Source of the DNA: Alloprevotella sp. Lung230
GTDB taxonomy: Bacteria; Bacteroidota; Bacteroidia; Bacteroidales; Bacteroidaceae
Direction: 5' to 3'
Assembly: GCF_014385435.1 (NCBI RefSeq)
Contig: NZ_JACSUD010000010.1
Coordinates: 1 to 64,000 of the forward strand
Length of the DNA: 64,000 bases
The position numbers and the translations under genes are program-made. The number at the start of each line of letters is the position of its first letter. Positions within the stretch are counted from its first letter, which is position 1. Shown here in pieces: positions 8,601 through 18,600 of this stretch. The notes beneath the pieces are model-generated. The model did not search any database, was not told the DNA's origin, and was given only the letters and a program-made list of their open reading frames with translations.

Positions 8601-10148
8601 ATGACAAGTATAAAGCAAAGAGAGGAATTACAATCTGCCATTTGGAGAATCGCCAATGAAGTGCGCGGGGCTGTGGACGGATGGGATTTCAAGCAGTTTG
8701 TTTTGGGCACTCTCTTTTATCGTTTCATCAGCGAAAACTTCGCCAGTTTCATACAAGGGGGAGATGACAGTTTTCATTATGCCGAGCTGACCGACGATGC
8801 GATTACACCGGAAATCAAAGACGATGCCACGAAAACCAAAGGCTATTTCATTTATCCCGGTCAGTTGTTTGTCAACGTGGCCAAGACGGCCAACACCAAT
8901 CCCGACTTAAACACCGAATTGGCGGCGATATTCAAGGATATCGAGGGTTCGGCCGTCGGCTATGCGTCAGAGCATGACATCAAAGGACTTTTTGCCGACT
9001 TCGACACTACAAGCCTCCGCTTGGGAAATACTGTCGAGGAGAAAAACCGCCGTTTGGCAGCCGTCATCAAAGGGGTGGAAAGTCTTGACTTCGGCGACTT
9101 TGAAGACCATGAGATTGACCTCTTTGGCGATGCCTACGAGTTTTTGATTTCCAACTATGCCGCTAATGCCGGCAAATCGGGCGGTGAGTATTTCACCCCG
9201 CAAAATGTGTCCAAACTGATTGCACGGCTGGCACTCTTGGGGCAGACTTCGGTCAATAAAATTTACGACCCGGCTTGCGGTTCGGGTTCTTTGTTGTTGC
9301 AGGCCAAGAAGCAATTTGATGAACACCTGATTGAGGAGGGCTTCTTTGGGCAGGAAATCAACCACACCACCTACAATCTGGCGCGGATGAATATGTTTCT
9401 GCACAACATCAATTACGACAAGTTCGACATTGCTTTGGGCGACACGCTCCTCCATCCTCAATATGGGGATGAAAAGCCCTTCGATGCCATCGTTTCCAAT
9501 CCGCCTTATTCGGTAAACTGGGTGGGGAGCGACGACCCTACGCTCATCAACGACGACCGCTTTGCTCCTGCCGGTGTGCTTGCGCCCAAGTCGAAGGCCG
9601 ATTTTGCTTTTGTGCTGCATGCTCTCAGTTATCTTTCCGCTCGTGGACGTGCGGCCATTGTTTGTTTTCCCGGCATCTTCTATCGGGGTGGTGCGGAGCA
9701 AAAGATTCGAAAGTATTTGGTAGACCACAACTTTGTGGAAGCGGTTATTTCTCTACCTGCCAATCTTTTTTATGGAACCACCATCGCCGTCAATATCATT
9801 GTGCTCTCCAAGCATAAGACGGAAGCTAAAACGCAGTTTATCGATGCCGGTGGTGAGGATTTCTTTAAGAAAGAAACCAACAACAATGTGCTTTTACCGG
9901 AGCATATCGACCGCATTGTGAGCATCTTTGAACACAAAGAGGAGGTGCAGTATGTGGCTACATCGGTAGACAACGCTAAAATTGCCGAGAACGATTATAA
10001 CCTTTCCGTGAGTTCGTATGTCGAGGCGGAGGACAAGCGAGAAATCATTGATATTGACAAACTCAACGCAGAAGTGGCTGAAACGGTGAAGCGGATAGAC
10101 GCATTGCGGGCGGAGATAGATAGTATTATAAAGGAGATAGAGGAGTAA
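8601..10148 (+). CDS. hsdM: Type IC restriction-modification methyltransferase subunit HsdM
   Basis: 515-residue N6-adenine methyltransferase subunit of a type I restriction-modification complex (M2S1 methylase, R2M2S1 nuclease). The N-terminal HsdM_N helical domain ([20 protein letters not shown]) is followed by SAM-binding motif [11 protein letters not shown] (about 223-232) and catalytic NPPY (300-303). C-terminal helices (DNREII-like [14 protein letters not shown]) contact HsdS. Long stretches such as [18 protein letters not shown] and [20 protein letters not shown] look, from memory, nearly identical to EcoR124I HsdM, placing it in type IC. It is first in the locus, with its own promoter, so methylation can precede restriction. 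Confidence 0.95.
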   Translation: MTSIKQREELQSAIWRIANEVRGAVDGWDFKQFVLGTLFYRFISENFASFIQGGDDSFHYAELTDDAITPEIKDDATKTKGYFIYPGQLFVNVAKTANTNPDLNTELAAIFKDIEGSAVGYASEHDIKGLFADFDTTSLRLGNTVEEKNRRLAAVIKGVESLDFGDFEDHEIDLFGDAYEFLISNYAANAGKSGGEYFTPQNVSKLIARLALLGQTSVNKIYDPACGSGSLLLQAKKQFDEHLIEEGFFGQEINHTTYNLARMNMFLHNINYDKFDIALGDTLLHPQYGDEKPFDAIVSNPPYSVNWVGSDDPTLINDDRFAPAGVLAPKSKADFAFVLHALSYLSARGRAAIVCFPGIFYRGGAEQKIRKYLVDHNFVEAVISLPANLFYGTTIAVNIIVLSKHKTEAKTQFIDAGGEDFFKKETNNNVLLPEHIDRIVSIFEHKEEVQYVATSVDNAKIAENDYNLSVSSYVEAEDKREIIDIDKLNAEVAETVKRIDALRAEIDSIIKEIEE

Positions 10149-10209
10149 GCTCAGAATACTGAATTTCTGCTAAATGTAGTATGGATTGCAATAAGAAAAG
10201 CAACGAATT

Positions 10210-10821
10210 ATGAAACAGAATATCATAGAAACGTCTAATAATTCAGCAAGTACGGCCATCGCTATACTTTCGCAACATGTGCAGCAGCACATCTTTTCCA
10301 TTCGCCAACAACAAATAATCGTAGATGCCGATATTGCTGACCTATATGGTGTGGAAACCAAACGAATAAACGAAGCTGTACGCAACAATCTGGATAAGTT
10401 TCCCGATGATTATATGTTTGTGCTCACCAAAGAAGAAACAGAAATTTTGCGGTCGAAAAATTCGTCCACAAAACTTTCTTCCAAGACTCGAACACTACCG
10501 AAAGCGTTTACAGAGAAAGGACTATACATGCTGGCTACAATCCTAAAAAGTAAGAATGCTACTATGGTAACATTTGCCATCATAGAGACTTTCGCCAAGG
10601 TACGCAAGTTGAAACGAGAATTGTTAAGCCTTCATCAAGAAAACAACAAGCAGGAACAAAATGAAAAGATGAACCGATTTGGAAAACTCCTATCGGATGT
10701 AGTTATGCCCGACCTTGAGGTGGCAGAAACAGAATCATCACTGGAAATCAATTTTTTCATCGGGAAAATCAAACATACCGTAAAGAGAGTCAAACGTGCA
10801 ACGATAGAAGATAAAGAGTAG
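10210..10821 (+). CDS. ORF6N domain-containing protein
   Basis: 203 residues. The ORF6N DNA-binding-type domain is visible at about residues 30-125: IIVDADIADLYGVETKRINEAV, FPDDYMFVLTKEE and AFTEKGLYMLATIL. The C-terminus is a charged helix (KLKRELLSLHQENNKQEQNEK) suggesting a coiled coil. ORF6N and KilA-N proteins are phage antirepressor-like regulators, and ORF6N genes are common inside Bacteroidota type I restriction loci; their role there is not established. It is 61 nt after hsdM and followed by a 48-codon ORF, all same strand. A regulatory role over the locus is possible but is inference. Confidence 0.85.
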   Translation: MKQNIIETSNNSASTAIAILSQHVQQHIFSIRQQQIIVDADIADLYGVETKRINEAVRNNLDKFPDDYMFVLTKEETEILRSKNSSTKLSSKTRTLPKAFTEKGLYMLATILKSKNATMVTFAIIETFAKVRKLKRELLSLHQENNKQEQNEKMNRFGKLLSDVVMPDLEVAETESSLEINFFIGKIKHTVKRVKRATIEDKE

Positions 10822-10851
10822 TATCAATGCCATCATTAAAGCATTGACCGT

Positions 10852-10998
10852 ATGAGCAGCATTCAGCTTTTTGAACAATGGTGGGCAAAGGTGGCTCGCA
10901 TGAAATTAGAAAAGCAAACAGGAAAAAGTGTAATTAGCAGCGACAATGCTACTATGCTGCATAGGTTATCTCAAAAGAAACAGCAAGATGAAGAATAA
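10852..10998 (+). CDS. Small ORF (48 aa), possible remnant of a Bro-N/DinD-like protein
   Basis: ATG at 10852, stop at 10996-10998, overlapping the hsdS start (10988) by 11 nt. The central segment VARMKLEKQTGKSVISSDN resembles, from memory, the C-terminal tail of DinD/Bro-N antirepressor proteins, which often occur within type I restriction loci. It may therefore be a degraded gene. Equally, the tight overlap with hsdS could mean a real translationally coupled peptide. Confidence 0.45.
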   Translation: MSSIQLFEQWWAKVARMKLEKQTGKSVISSDNATMLHRLSQKKQQDEE

Positions 10999-12121
10999 CG
11001 AACAACATATCATGCCCTTTATAGAACGCTTACTCGATGGGGCTGAAGTGGAGTGGAAGGAACTGGATGAAGTAGCAGAGGTAAAGCGTGGGCGTCGGCT
11101 TGTTAGGAAAGAACTGAGCGAAACTGGTCGTTATGCTGTTTTTCAAAATAGTATGACACCTTTGGGGTTTTATAATGAGGGTAATGTCTGTGGAGATACA
11201 ACTTTTATTATTAGCGCAGGAGCAGCAGGCGAAATTGGATATAGCACAGTAGATTTTTGGGCTGCCGATGACATTTATTATTTTCTTCCAACCACTACTA
11301 TTTACAGCAAATATCTCTACTACTTCTTATTGACAAAGCAGACTGCTATAAAAGGGCAAGTACGACGTGCGAGTGTTCCACGTTTAGCAAAAAATGCATT
11401 TGCAAAAATCAAAATCCCTATTCCCCCTCTTTCTGTCCAACAAGAAATCGTTCGCATTCTCGACAAGTTTACGACGCTGGAGGCGGAGTTGGAGGCGGAG
11501 CTGGACTGCCGCAAGCGGCAGTATGAGTATTACCGCAATAAGTTACTTTCCTTTGATATGTTAAATGGGGGGGGTAATTCGTTAAATAATATATTTATTT
11601 TGCCATTGGGAGAAGTATGTTCTGTTCTTAGAGGTAAAAGACTAACAAAAAGAGAACTATACGAGGAAGGTTCCTATCCTGTGTTTCATGGCGGAGTAGA
11701 GCCTATTGGTTATTATAGTAAACCCAATCGAGAAGCTCATTCTGCAATGATTATCAACGTGGGGGCATCTGCAGGAACGATAGGATATAGTTCAAAGGAG
11801 TTTTGGTCTTCTGATGGTTGTTTCTGCTTCTCTCATAGCGAGTCACTAAGTCAAAGGTTTCTGTATTATTTGCTTCAAAGTATGGAAGGCTTCATAAAGG
11901 CAAAAGTTAGGAAAGCTGGTATACCTACTTTAGACAGTAAAGTGATTGAAAAAATCAAAATCCCCATTCCCCCACTTTCCGAGCAGAAACGTATTGTTTC
12001 TATTCTCGACAAATTCGACATGCTCACTAACTCCATCAGCGAGGGGCTGCCCAAGGAGATTGCGCTGCGCCGAAAGCAATACGCGCATTACAGAGATCGG
12101 CTCTTGAACTTTCAAAGATAA
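10988..12121 (+). CDS. hsdS: Type I restriction-modification specificity subunit HsdS
   Basis: 377 residues; determines the DNA target. There are two target-recognition halves in tandem, each a variable region ending in a conserved helix: KIKIPIPPLSVQQEIVRILDKF (first) and KIKIPIPPLSEQKRIVSILDKF (second). Each is followed by a coiled segment, RKRQYEYYRNKLLSF and RRKQYAHYRDRLLNF. The start at 10988 (MKNNEQ) is preferred over 10946 because it begins at the conserved N-terminal helix. Two unusual elements sit between the halves: a 12-bp repeat coding EAEL-EAEL (11477-11500) and an in-frame run of eight G (11567-11574, codons 194-196). The EAEL repeat is in the position of the TAEL spacer of EcoR124I. 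Both are candidate switches of specificity. Confidence 0.93.
   Translation: MKNNEQHIMPFIERLLDGAEVEWKELDEVAEVKRGRRLVRKELSETGRYAVFQNSMTPLGFYNEGNVCGDTTFIISAGAAGEIGYSTVDFWAADDIYYFLPTTTIYSKYLYYFLLTKQTAIKGQVRRASVPRLAKNAFAKIKIPIPPLSVQQEIVRILDKFTTLEAELEAELDCRKRQYEYYRNKLLSFDMLNGGGNSLNNIFILPLGEVCSVLRGKRLTKRELYEEGSYPVFHGGVEPIGYYSKPNREAHSAMIINVGASAGTIGYSSKEFWSSDGCFCFSHSESLSQRFLYYLLQSMEGFIKAKVRKAGIPTLDSKVIEKIKIPIPPLSEQKRIVSILDKFDMLTNSISEGLPKEIALRRKQYAHYRDRLLNFQR
11477..11500 (+). repeat. 12-bp tandem repeat in hsdS (EAEL spacer)
   Basis: Two copies of (C/T)TGGAGGCGGAG, coding L-E-A-E twice, directly before the helix DCRKRQYEYYRNKLLSF. In EcoR124I/EcoR124II, two versus three TAEL repeats at this position change the spacer length of the recognition site. 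Confidence 0.8.
11567..11574 (+). repeat. G8 homopolymer tract inside hsdS
   Basis: Eight G in a low-GC context, in frame at codons 194-196, immediately after the first recognition half. Losing one G gives a stop after V-I-R; gaining one gives TAA straight after GGG GGG GGG. In the nine-G state, the ATG formed by AAT-GGG reads into the second half. Confidence 0.85.
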
Positions 12122-12307
12122 AGTCACCCCCTAAGAACGTCTATTATGGATGCGCCAAAGCTTTTGACCGATTGCTGGAAGAACTGAAAGCCGAGAATGC
12201 CGCCTTGAAAGCGGAGGTGGCAAGCCTCAAAAGACTGCTCGAAGGAAAAGAGTGAGAGAGGCAGCGCGCTAAGCCGCTATCCTGAGAAGATTAGTTTTCC
12301 TATGGGG
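12122..12307 (+). other. hsdS-hsdR gap with a coiled-coil gene remnant
   Basis: From 12121 to the TGA at 12253-12255 one frame codes a helical, heptad-like tail (FDRLLEELKAENAALKAEV, then SLKRLLEGKE). It has no start codon. It looks like the 3' end of a lost gene, perhaps a small coiled-coil or regulator protein; function unknown. Confidence 0.35.
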
Positions 12308-12345
12308 TAGTTATCATAGGAAATATAGGAATCCTATGATAACTA
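12308..12345. promoter_or_regulatory. 14-bp palindrome before hsdR (operator candidate)
   Basis: Perfect 14-bp inverted repeat (TAGTTATCATAGGA at 12308-12321 and its complement at 12332-12345) with a 10-nt AT-rich spacer and no following T-run. The right arm contains the ATG at 12336 that opens the longest hsdR frame, so a protein bound here, or an RNA stem, could control hsdR. The nearest candidate regulator is the ORF6N protein; that link is inference. Confidence 0.55.
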
Positions 12346-12374
12346 ATAAATCAAGAAAAAACCAAATCAAAAAA

Positions 12375-15300
12375 ATGACTCCTTACAACACTATCGCAGA
12401 AATGCAGCACTTCATCGTGCTGGACAGCTACACCAAGTACAGCGAACTTCACGAGCCCCCCGTGGGCTATCAGACCGAAGCCGCTTTGGAGCATGAACTG
12501 ATAGAAGACCTGCGGCATCAAGGCTACGAGTATCTCTCTGACATAACGAATCCCAAAGCCCTCCTTCTCAATGCACGCGTGCAGATAGAACAGCTCAATG
12601 CTGTGAAATTCGCCGATTCGGAATGGCAGCGTTTTCTCGAGGAGTATTTAGATAAGCCGGGAGACAGCATTGTCGACAAGACGCGAAAGGTGCAGAATGA
12701 TTATATCTACGACTTTGTGTTTGATGACGGGCATATCCAAAACATCTATTTGGTGGATAAGAAGAATATGGTGCGAAACAAGGTGCAGGTCATCCATCAA
12801 TTTGAGCAAACCGGCACCCACGCCAACCGCTACGATGTCACCATTTTGGTGAACGGTCTGCCCATGGTGCAGGTGGAACTGAAAAAACGAGGCGTCGCTA
12901 TTCGAGAAGCCTTCAACCAAGTGCACCGTTACAGCAAAGAGAGCTTTAACAGCGAGAGCTCGCTCTACAAGTATTTGCAGATTTTTGTCATCTCCAACGG
13001 CACCAATACCCGCTATTTCGCCAACACCGTCAAGCGCAACAAAAATAGTTTCGACTTTACGATGAACTGGGCGAAATCGGACAACACCCTCATCAAGGAC
13101 TTAAAAGACTTTACCGCCACCTTCTTTCAGAAAAACACGCTGTTGCAAGTGTTGTTCAGTTATTCGGTGTTTGACATCAGCGACACCTTGCTCATCATGC
13201 GCCCCTATCAGATTGCCGCTACGGAGCGACTGATATGGAAAGTGAAAAGTTCCTATCAGGCAAAGCGGTGGAGTCAACCCGAAGGCGGTGGCTACATCTG
13301 GCACACGACAGGATCGGGCAAGACCTTGACGAGTTTCAAGGCGGCACAACTGGCCACACAACTTGAGTTTATCGACAAAGTGTTTTTCGTCGTCGATCGT
13401 AAGGATCTCGACTATCAGACGATGAAGGAGTATCAGCGCTTTTCGCCCGACAGCGTGAACGGTTCGGAAAGTACGGCAGGGCTGAAGCGCAATTTGGAAA
13501 AGGACGATAACAAAATTATCGTCACGACCATTCAGAAACTGAATAATCTGATGAAGGCTGAGGCCGCTCTGCCGGTCTATCAGCAGCAAGTGGTCTTTAT
13601 CTTTGACGAGTGTCATCGTTCGCAGTTTGGCGAAGCGCAGAAAAATCTGAAGAAAAAGTTTAAGCGATATTATCAGTTTGGATTTACCGGAACCCCCATC
13701 TTTCCCGAAAATGCTTTGGGGGCGGAAACCACGGCCGACGTGTTTGGTCGTGAACTGCACTCGTATGTCATCACCGATGCCATACGCGATGAGAAAGTGC
13801 TGAAGTTTAAGGTGGACTACAACGATGTGCGCCCACAATTTAAGGCGCTGGAAACGGAGCAGGACGAAATCAAATTGACGAAAGCAGAGAACAAAAAATT
13901 CCTCCTTCACCCAGATCGAATCAGAGAAGTGTCGGAATATATTCTCCGCAACTTTCGACTCAAAACCCATCGTCATCAAGGTGGCGGAAAGGGCTTTAAT
14001 GCGATGTTTGCCGTCAATAGCGTTGAAGCCGCCAAACTCTATTATGAAGAACTGAACAACCAGCAAAAAGATAGCGAAAAGCCCTTGAGGATTGCTACGA
14101 TATTTTCCTTTGCGCCGAATGAAGAGCAGAATGCCGCCGGCGATATTCGGGAAGAAAATTTCGAGCCTTCAGCCATGGATAGCAGCGCCAAAGAGTTTTT
14201 GGACAAAGCCATCAAGGATTACAATGCGATGTTCCGAACCAATTTCGGTGTAGACAGCAAGGAATTTCAAAACTACTACCGTGATTTGGCCAAACGCGTG
14301 AAGAGTCAGGAAGTCGATCTCATTATTGTGGTGGGCATGTTTCTGACCGGTTTTGATGCGCCCACGCTGAACACCTTGTTTGTCGATAAGAACCTGCGCT
14401 ATCATGGGTTGATGCAGGCTTTCTCACGCACCAACCGCATTTACGATGCCACGAAGACGTTCGGCAATATCGTGACTTTCCGCGATTTGGAGAGAGCCAC
14501 GATAGATGCCATCACGCTGTTTGGCGACAAGAATACAAAGAATGTGGTGTTGGAAAAGAGTTACGAAGAATATCTCAAAGGCTTTACCGATATTGCTACG
14601 GGCGAGGCGCGCAAAGGTTATATCGACATTGTGAAAGCCCTCAAAGAGCAATTTCCAAGACCTGAGGAAATCGCGAAAGAGTCGGAAAAGAAAGCGTTTA
14701 CCAAACTTTTTGGTGAATACTTAAAGGTAGAGAACATTCTGCAAAACTACGATGAGTTTACCTACCTCAAAGAACTGCAAAAGATTGACAAAGAGAATCC
14801 CGATGCTGTTGAAGCCTTCAAAGAGCGCCACTTTTTGACGGATGATGCCGTTTCGGCCATGATGGAGATTGACGTCCTGTCGGAACGCGCAGTGCAAGAT
14901 TATCGCTCAACCTATAATGATATTCGCGACTGGTTTAGAAGAGAGCGGGAAGGGAAAGCTCCCGAGCAATCCAAGATAGACTGGGATGATGTGGTGTTTG
15001 AAGTGGATTTGTTGAAATCTCAGGAAATAGACTTAGATTATATCTTGGAGTTGGTGCTTGAACACAATAAAAAGACAAAAGATAAAAACGCGTTAGTAGA
15101 TGAAGTGCGTAGAATGATTCGAAGCAGCGTCGGAAACAGAGCCAAAGAGAGTCTTGTCGTGGATTTCATTCATGAAACCGATCTTACGTCTATTCAAGAT
15201 AAAGCCGGTATCATTTCGGCATTCTTTACTTATGCCCAAGCACAGCAAAAAAGCGCCGCAGAAAAATTGATATTGGAGGAAAACCTGAATGTAGAAGCGG

Positions 15301-15482
15301 CAAAACGCTACCTGCAAACCTCCTTAAAGCATGAGTTTGCCAGTGACAACGGCACCGATCTCAATGCAGTTCTTCCCAAGATGAGCCCTCTCAATCCGCT
15401 ATATCTCACGAAGAAACAAAGCGTCTTTCAAAAGATTACGGCTTTTGTTGAAAAATTCAAGGGAGTTGGCGGAAGTGTGTAA
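12375..15482 (+). CDS. hsdR: Type IC restriction endonuclease/translocase subunit HsdR
   Basis: About 1035 residues. The N-terminal PD-(D/E)XK nuclease is visible as [21 protein letters not shown] (Asp, then ExK). The superfamily 2 translocase motor has Walker [13 protein letters not shown]-type box [10 protein letters not shown], motif III FGFTGTP and motif [13 protein letters not shown]. The C-terminus ([18 protein letters not shown]) is the helical assembly domain. The frame can start at 12336, but [19 protein letters not shown] at 12375 matches the family N-terminus and leaves the palindrome at 12308-12345 upstream. From memory, the sequence is strikingly close to EcoR124I HsdR over its whole length. 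It cleaves unmodified DNA after translocation, in complex with HsdM and HsdS. Confidence 0.95.
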   Translation: MTPYNTIAEMQHFIVLDSYTKYSELHEPPVGYQTEAALEHELIEDLRHQGYEYLSDITNPKALLLNARVQIEQLNAVKFADSEWQRFLEEYLDKPGDSIVDKTRKVQNDYIYDFVFDDGHIQNIYLVDKKNMVRNKVQVIHQFEQTGTHANRYDVTILVNGLPMVQVELKKRGVAIREAFNQVHRYSKESFNSESSLYKYLQIFVISNGTNTRYFANTVKRNKNSFDFTMNWAKSDNTLIKDLKDFTATFFQKNTLLQVLFSYSVFDISDTLLIMRPYQIAATERLIWKVKSSYQAKRWSQPEGGGYIWHTTGSGKTLTSFKAAQLATQLEFIDKVFFVVDRKDLDYQTMKEYQRFSPDSVNGSESTAGLKRNLEKDDNKIIVTTIQKLNNLMKAEAALPVYQQQVVFIFDECHRSQFGEAQKNLKKKFKRYYQFGFTGTPIFPENALGAETTADVFGRELHSYVITDAIRDEKVLKFKVDYNDVRPQFKALETEQDEIKLTKAENKKFLLHPDRIREVSEYILRNFRLKTHRHQGGGKGFNAMFAVNSVEAAKLYYEELNNQQKDSEKPLRIATIFSFAPNEEQNAAGDIREENFEPSAMDSSAKEFLDKAIKDYNAMFRTNFGVDSKEFQNYYRDLAKRVKSQEVDLIIVVGMFLTGFDAPTLNTLFVDKNLRYHGLMQAFSRTNRIYDATKTFGNIVTFRDLERATIDAITLFGDKNTKNVVLEKSYEEYLKGFTDIATGEARKGYIDIVKALKEQFPRPEEIAKESEKKAFTKLFGEYLKVENILQNYDEFTYLKELQKIDKENPDAVEAFKERHFLTDDAVSAMMEIDVLSERAVQDYRSTYNDIRDWFRREREGKAPEQSKIDWDDVVFEVDLLKSQEIDLDYILELVLEHNKKTKDKNALVDEVRRMIRSSVGNRAKESLVVDFIHETDLTSIQDKAGIISAFFTYAQAQQKSAAEKLILEENLNVEAAKRYLQTSLKHEFASDNGTDLNAVLPKMSPLNPLYLTKKQSVFQKITAFVEKFKGVGGSV

Positions 15483-15569
15483 TGAGAGTGGCTCTCTCCC
15501 TGTGATGGGGGCAACCTTCTGTTTGATGGGCATCTCTCCACAGGTTGTGCGTGTTTTTGAAAAAAATAC

Positions 15570-15577
15570 TATCTTTG
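15570..15577 (+). promoter_or_regulatory. -7 box for the GH20 gene
   Basis: TATCTTTG, matching TAnnTTTG, 43 nt before the ATG at 15621. A TTG lies 22 nt upstream, slightly outside the best spacing. Confidence 0.6.
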
Positions 15578-15620
15578 TGCTCGAAATTCATTTTATCCCA
15601 CCTTTATACGTATTCTGATT

Positions 15621-18600
15621 ATGGTAAGAAAACACATGATTCCCTTCTTTGTCGTTCTGCTGATGTTCCTGCCTTTGAGAGGCGGCGCGTCAGAGTTTGT
15701 CAATCTCACCCCTTATCCTAAGACCCTCAAGATGGGGCAGGGCACGTTGAGGCTTCCCCAACGCTTTGTGGTGGGAGGAGATGCGCTGGGCGACAGCATT
15801 GTTGGTGAAATCAATAAGTTTGTGGCCGACTTCAACCGAGCGGCTACGGGAGTGGAGGCCGTGGCTTCCCCCAACGGAACTGGGGCAACGCTTGTGCTGC
15901 GCCTGAACGCCGATTTGAAAAAGACACTGGGCACGGAAGGCTATGGGCTGACCATCACCCGCGACGGCATCACCCTCGAAAGTGCCACTCGGAAAGGATT
16001 TTATTACGGATTGGTGAGTATCAAGAAAATGCTGCCGGCCTGCATCATGGCCGGTGTGAAAGACGCGAAGGTGACCACCTATACGTTGCCCTGTCTGACC
16101 ATCACCGACTCACCGCGCTTCAAATACCGCGGTTTCATGCTCGATGTGAGCCGCCACTTTTTCTCTGTGGCCGAAGTGAAGCGCATCCTCGATGTGATGG
16201 CGGCCTACAAGATGAACGTGTTCCACTTCCACCTGACCGACGATCAGGGTTGGCGTTGGGAAGTGAAGCAGTATCCCGAACTCACGCGTGTGGGTTCGGT
16301 GGCAGCCAACACCTACATCACCGCCATGTATCACGGTGCCTACTGGACGAATGCGCAATACGGCCCCTACTTCTACACGCAGGATGAGTTGCGCGACATC
16401 GTGGCTTACGCTGCCGACCGCCACATTGAAATCGTTCCCGAAATTGATATGCCCGGCCACTTTGTGGCGGCCATGGCTTCTTATCCCGAATACTCGTGCA
16501 ACCCCGATGCCGCTCCTGCCGTTTGGACGCATGGAGGCGTGTCGAGTAATGTGTTGAATGTCGCTAACCCCCAAGCGGTGCAGTTTGCCAAAAACATTCT
16601 CACCGAGCTGATGGACATTTTTCCTTCCACCACCATCCATATCGGCGGTGACGAATGTCCCACCGGTGCGTGGGAGCACAATGCACAGTGTCAAGCGCAG
16701 TACAAGAAACTCGGACTGAACTCCTATCGTCAGTTGCAAAGCCACTTCATCAAAGCCATGGACGAACACGTCAGAGCGCGTGGACGCAAATTGGCCGTCT
16801 GGAACGAGGCCATCACCGCTGCCGGTTCCGACCTGAAAATTATGGAAAAGACCGGAGCGACCGTCTATTGCTGGACGGGAGCGGCCAATGCCGCGGCCAA
16901 AGCCACGCAGTTGAAGATGCCCCATGTCTACACCCCGCAGTTCGGCTACTACATCAACCGCCAACCCGGCCAAGCGCCTTGGGAACAGTCGCTTCCCGGT
17001 AATGGCAGCGACGACCTGAAGTCGGTGTACAACCACGTACCTTTCTCCAACCATTACACCCTCGGCATCCAAGGTACATTTTGGACGGAACACGTCGGTA
17101 CCGATGACGTGTTGGAATATCTCGCTTTCCCTCGCTTGATGGCGGTGGCCGAAGCCGGATGGACGCCGCAGAGCCTCCGCAATTTCGATCGTTTTGTGGA
17201 ACGTATGCGTGCCGACACCACCATGCTCAACTACAACGGCTATCAGTACGGCCGTAACTACCTGCGCACCACTAATGTACCCGAACCTCCGGCCGACAAC
17301 ACGCCTCCTGCCGTGATGCCTGAAGAAGGTAAAACCTACATTGTTCGCTGTGCGGTGGAGGCGTTCAAGGGTACCGCGTTGGCCGACAATGGCAACTCTG
17401 CCTACCCGCAGCATACCGCCGACCGCCGCGCCAACATCGGTTGGATGGTGAACCTCGTGCACCCCTATGATGCCACGAAACGCAATCTGACCCTTCGTTT
17501 GAAAAATGCCACTACCCATCGCAGTATCGGCGCTCCCGCTTCTGAAGCCCTCGACCGTCTGGGTTATCCCCTCTCGTTCGGTGCAGCAGCGGAACTGATG
17601 CTGACCTACAATCCGAAGCATAAGGATTTCACCATCGCCGCGTCGGGTAAAAATCTTTTCCCCGTTCCCCACACCTCGCCCGCTCTTTCGGGCATCATCA
17701 GTGCCGGCAACAAGGAAGGGCTGGGCAATGCCGTTCGTCCGCAGGGAGCAGCTTGGCAGTTGATTCCTGCGCGCATCGTGACCTTCGTCTGCCAAGACAC
17801 CGAAGGTAAAGCGCTCGCCACCCTCAAAGAATTTACGGAGAAAGGCACTCCCCTTTCGGCAGCCCCCACATTCCCCGGCTATGTGCTGAAAACCCCTCTG
17901 CCCACAGAGGTGTCATCGACCGAAGATGTAACCCTTGCTTTGACTTATGAGCGCGCCGCCTATCTCATTTACCGCTCTTGTGAAGACACGCGCGGTGGCC
18001 TGCTCCTGCGCGACACGCTCAGCGTGCCTGTTGGGGAAACCTTGATGGTGAAAGCCCCAAAGTTTGATTACTACACGCCGAAAGATGTTCCTGCCGAGGG
18101 GGTGGCAGTTACCCCTACTGCCGACCGCCACTTGAAGATGACGTACGAAACCGAAGCCTATTCGGGGGTGAAAGCAGTGGCCGAACCGGTGGGGCAGTTG
18201 GAAGATGGTCATAGTTTTGTCATCTATGACACCGCAGTCAATGACCCCAAGCGTGCTGGTTTTCGCAATGTCAATCCCACCACCCAACAAGTGATGCAAG
18301 GGCGCCTTGCCCAAGGCGAGGCCACGCCCTACTTTACATGGACGCTCGAAAAAAGCGGTGCGCGTTGGAAGGTGAAAAACGAGCTTCTCGATAAGTATCT
18401 GCCTGAAATGGTGCAGTCGGGACGCATTCTCCTTTCCAACAATGCCGGCTTGTTCAACTTCACGCTCAATGCGGATAAGGAGACTTGGAAAGTGCAGGGG
18501 AGCAATCGCCAGTATTGGGATGGTGCCGAAGGTTTCATGACGGGTTGGCACACTTACGGTCATCCTTATCGCCTGCATCGCTATTTCGTCAAACCTTATT

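Noticed and set aside
10210..10998. Prophage
   Set aside because: ORF6N and Bro-like sequences are the only phage-type signals; no structural, integrase or lysis genes are nearby.
16110..17795. 561-codon frame opposite the first GH20 gene
   Set aside because: Antisense shadow; the plus strand has clear GH20 catalytic motifs.
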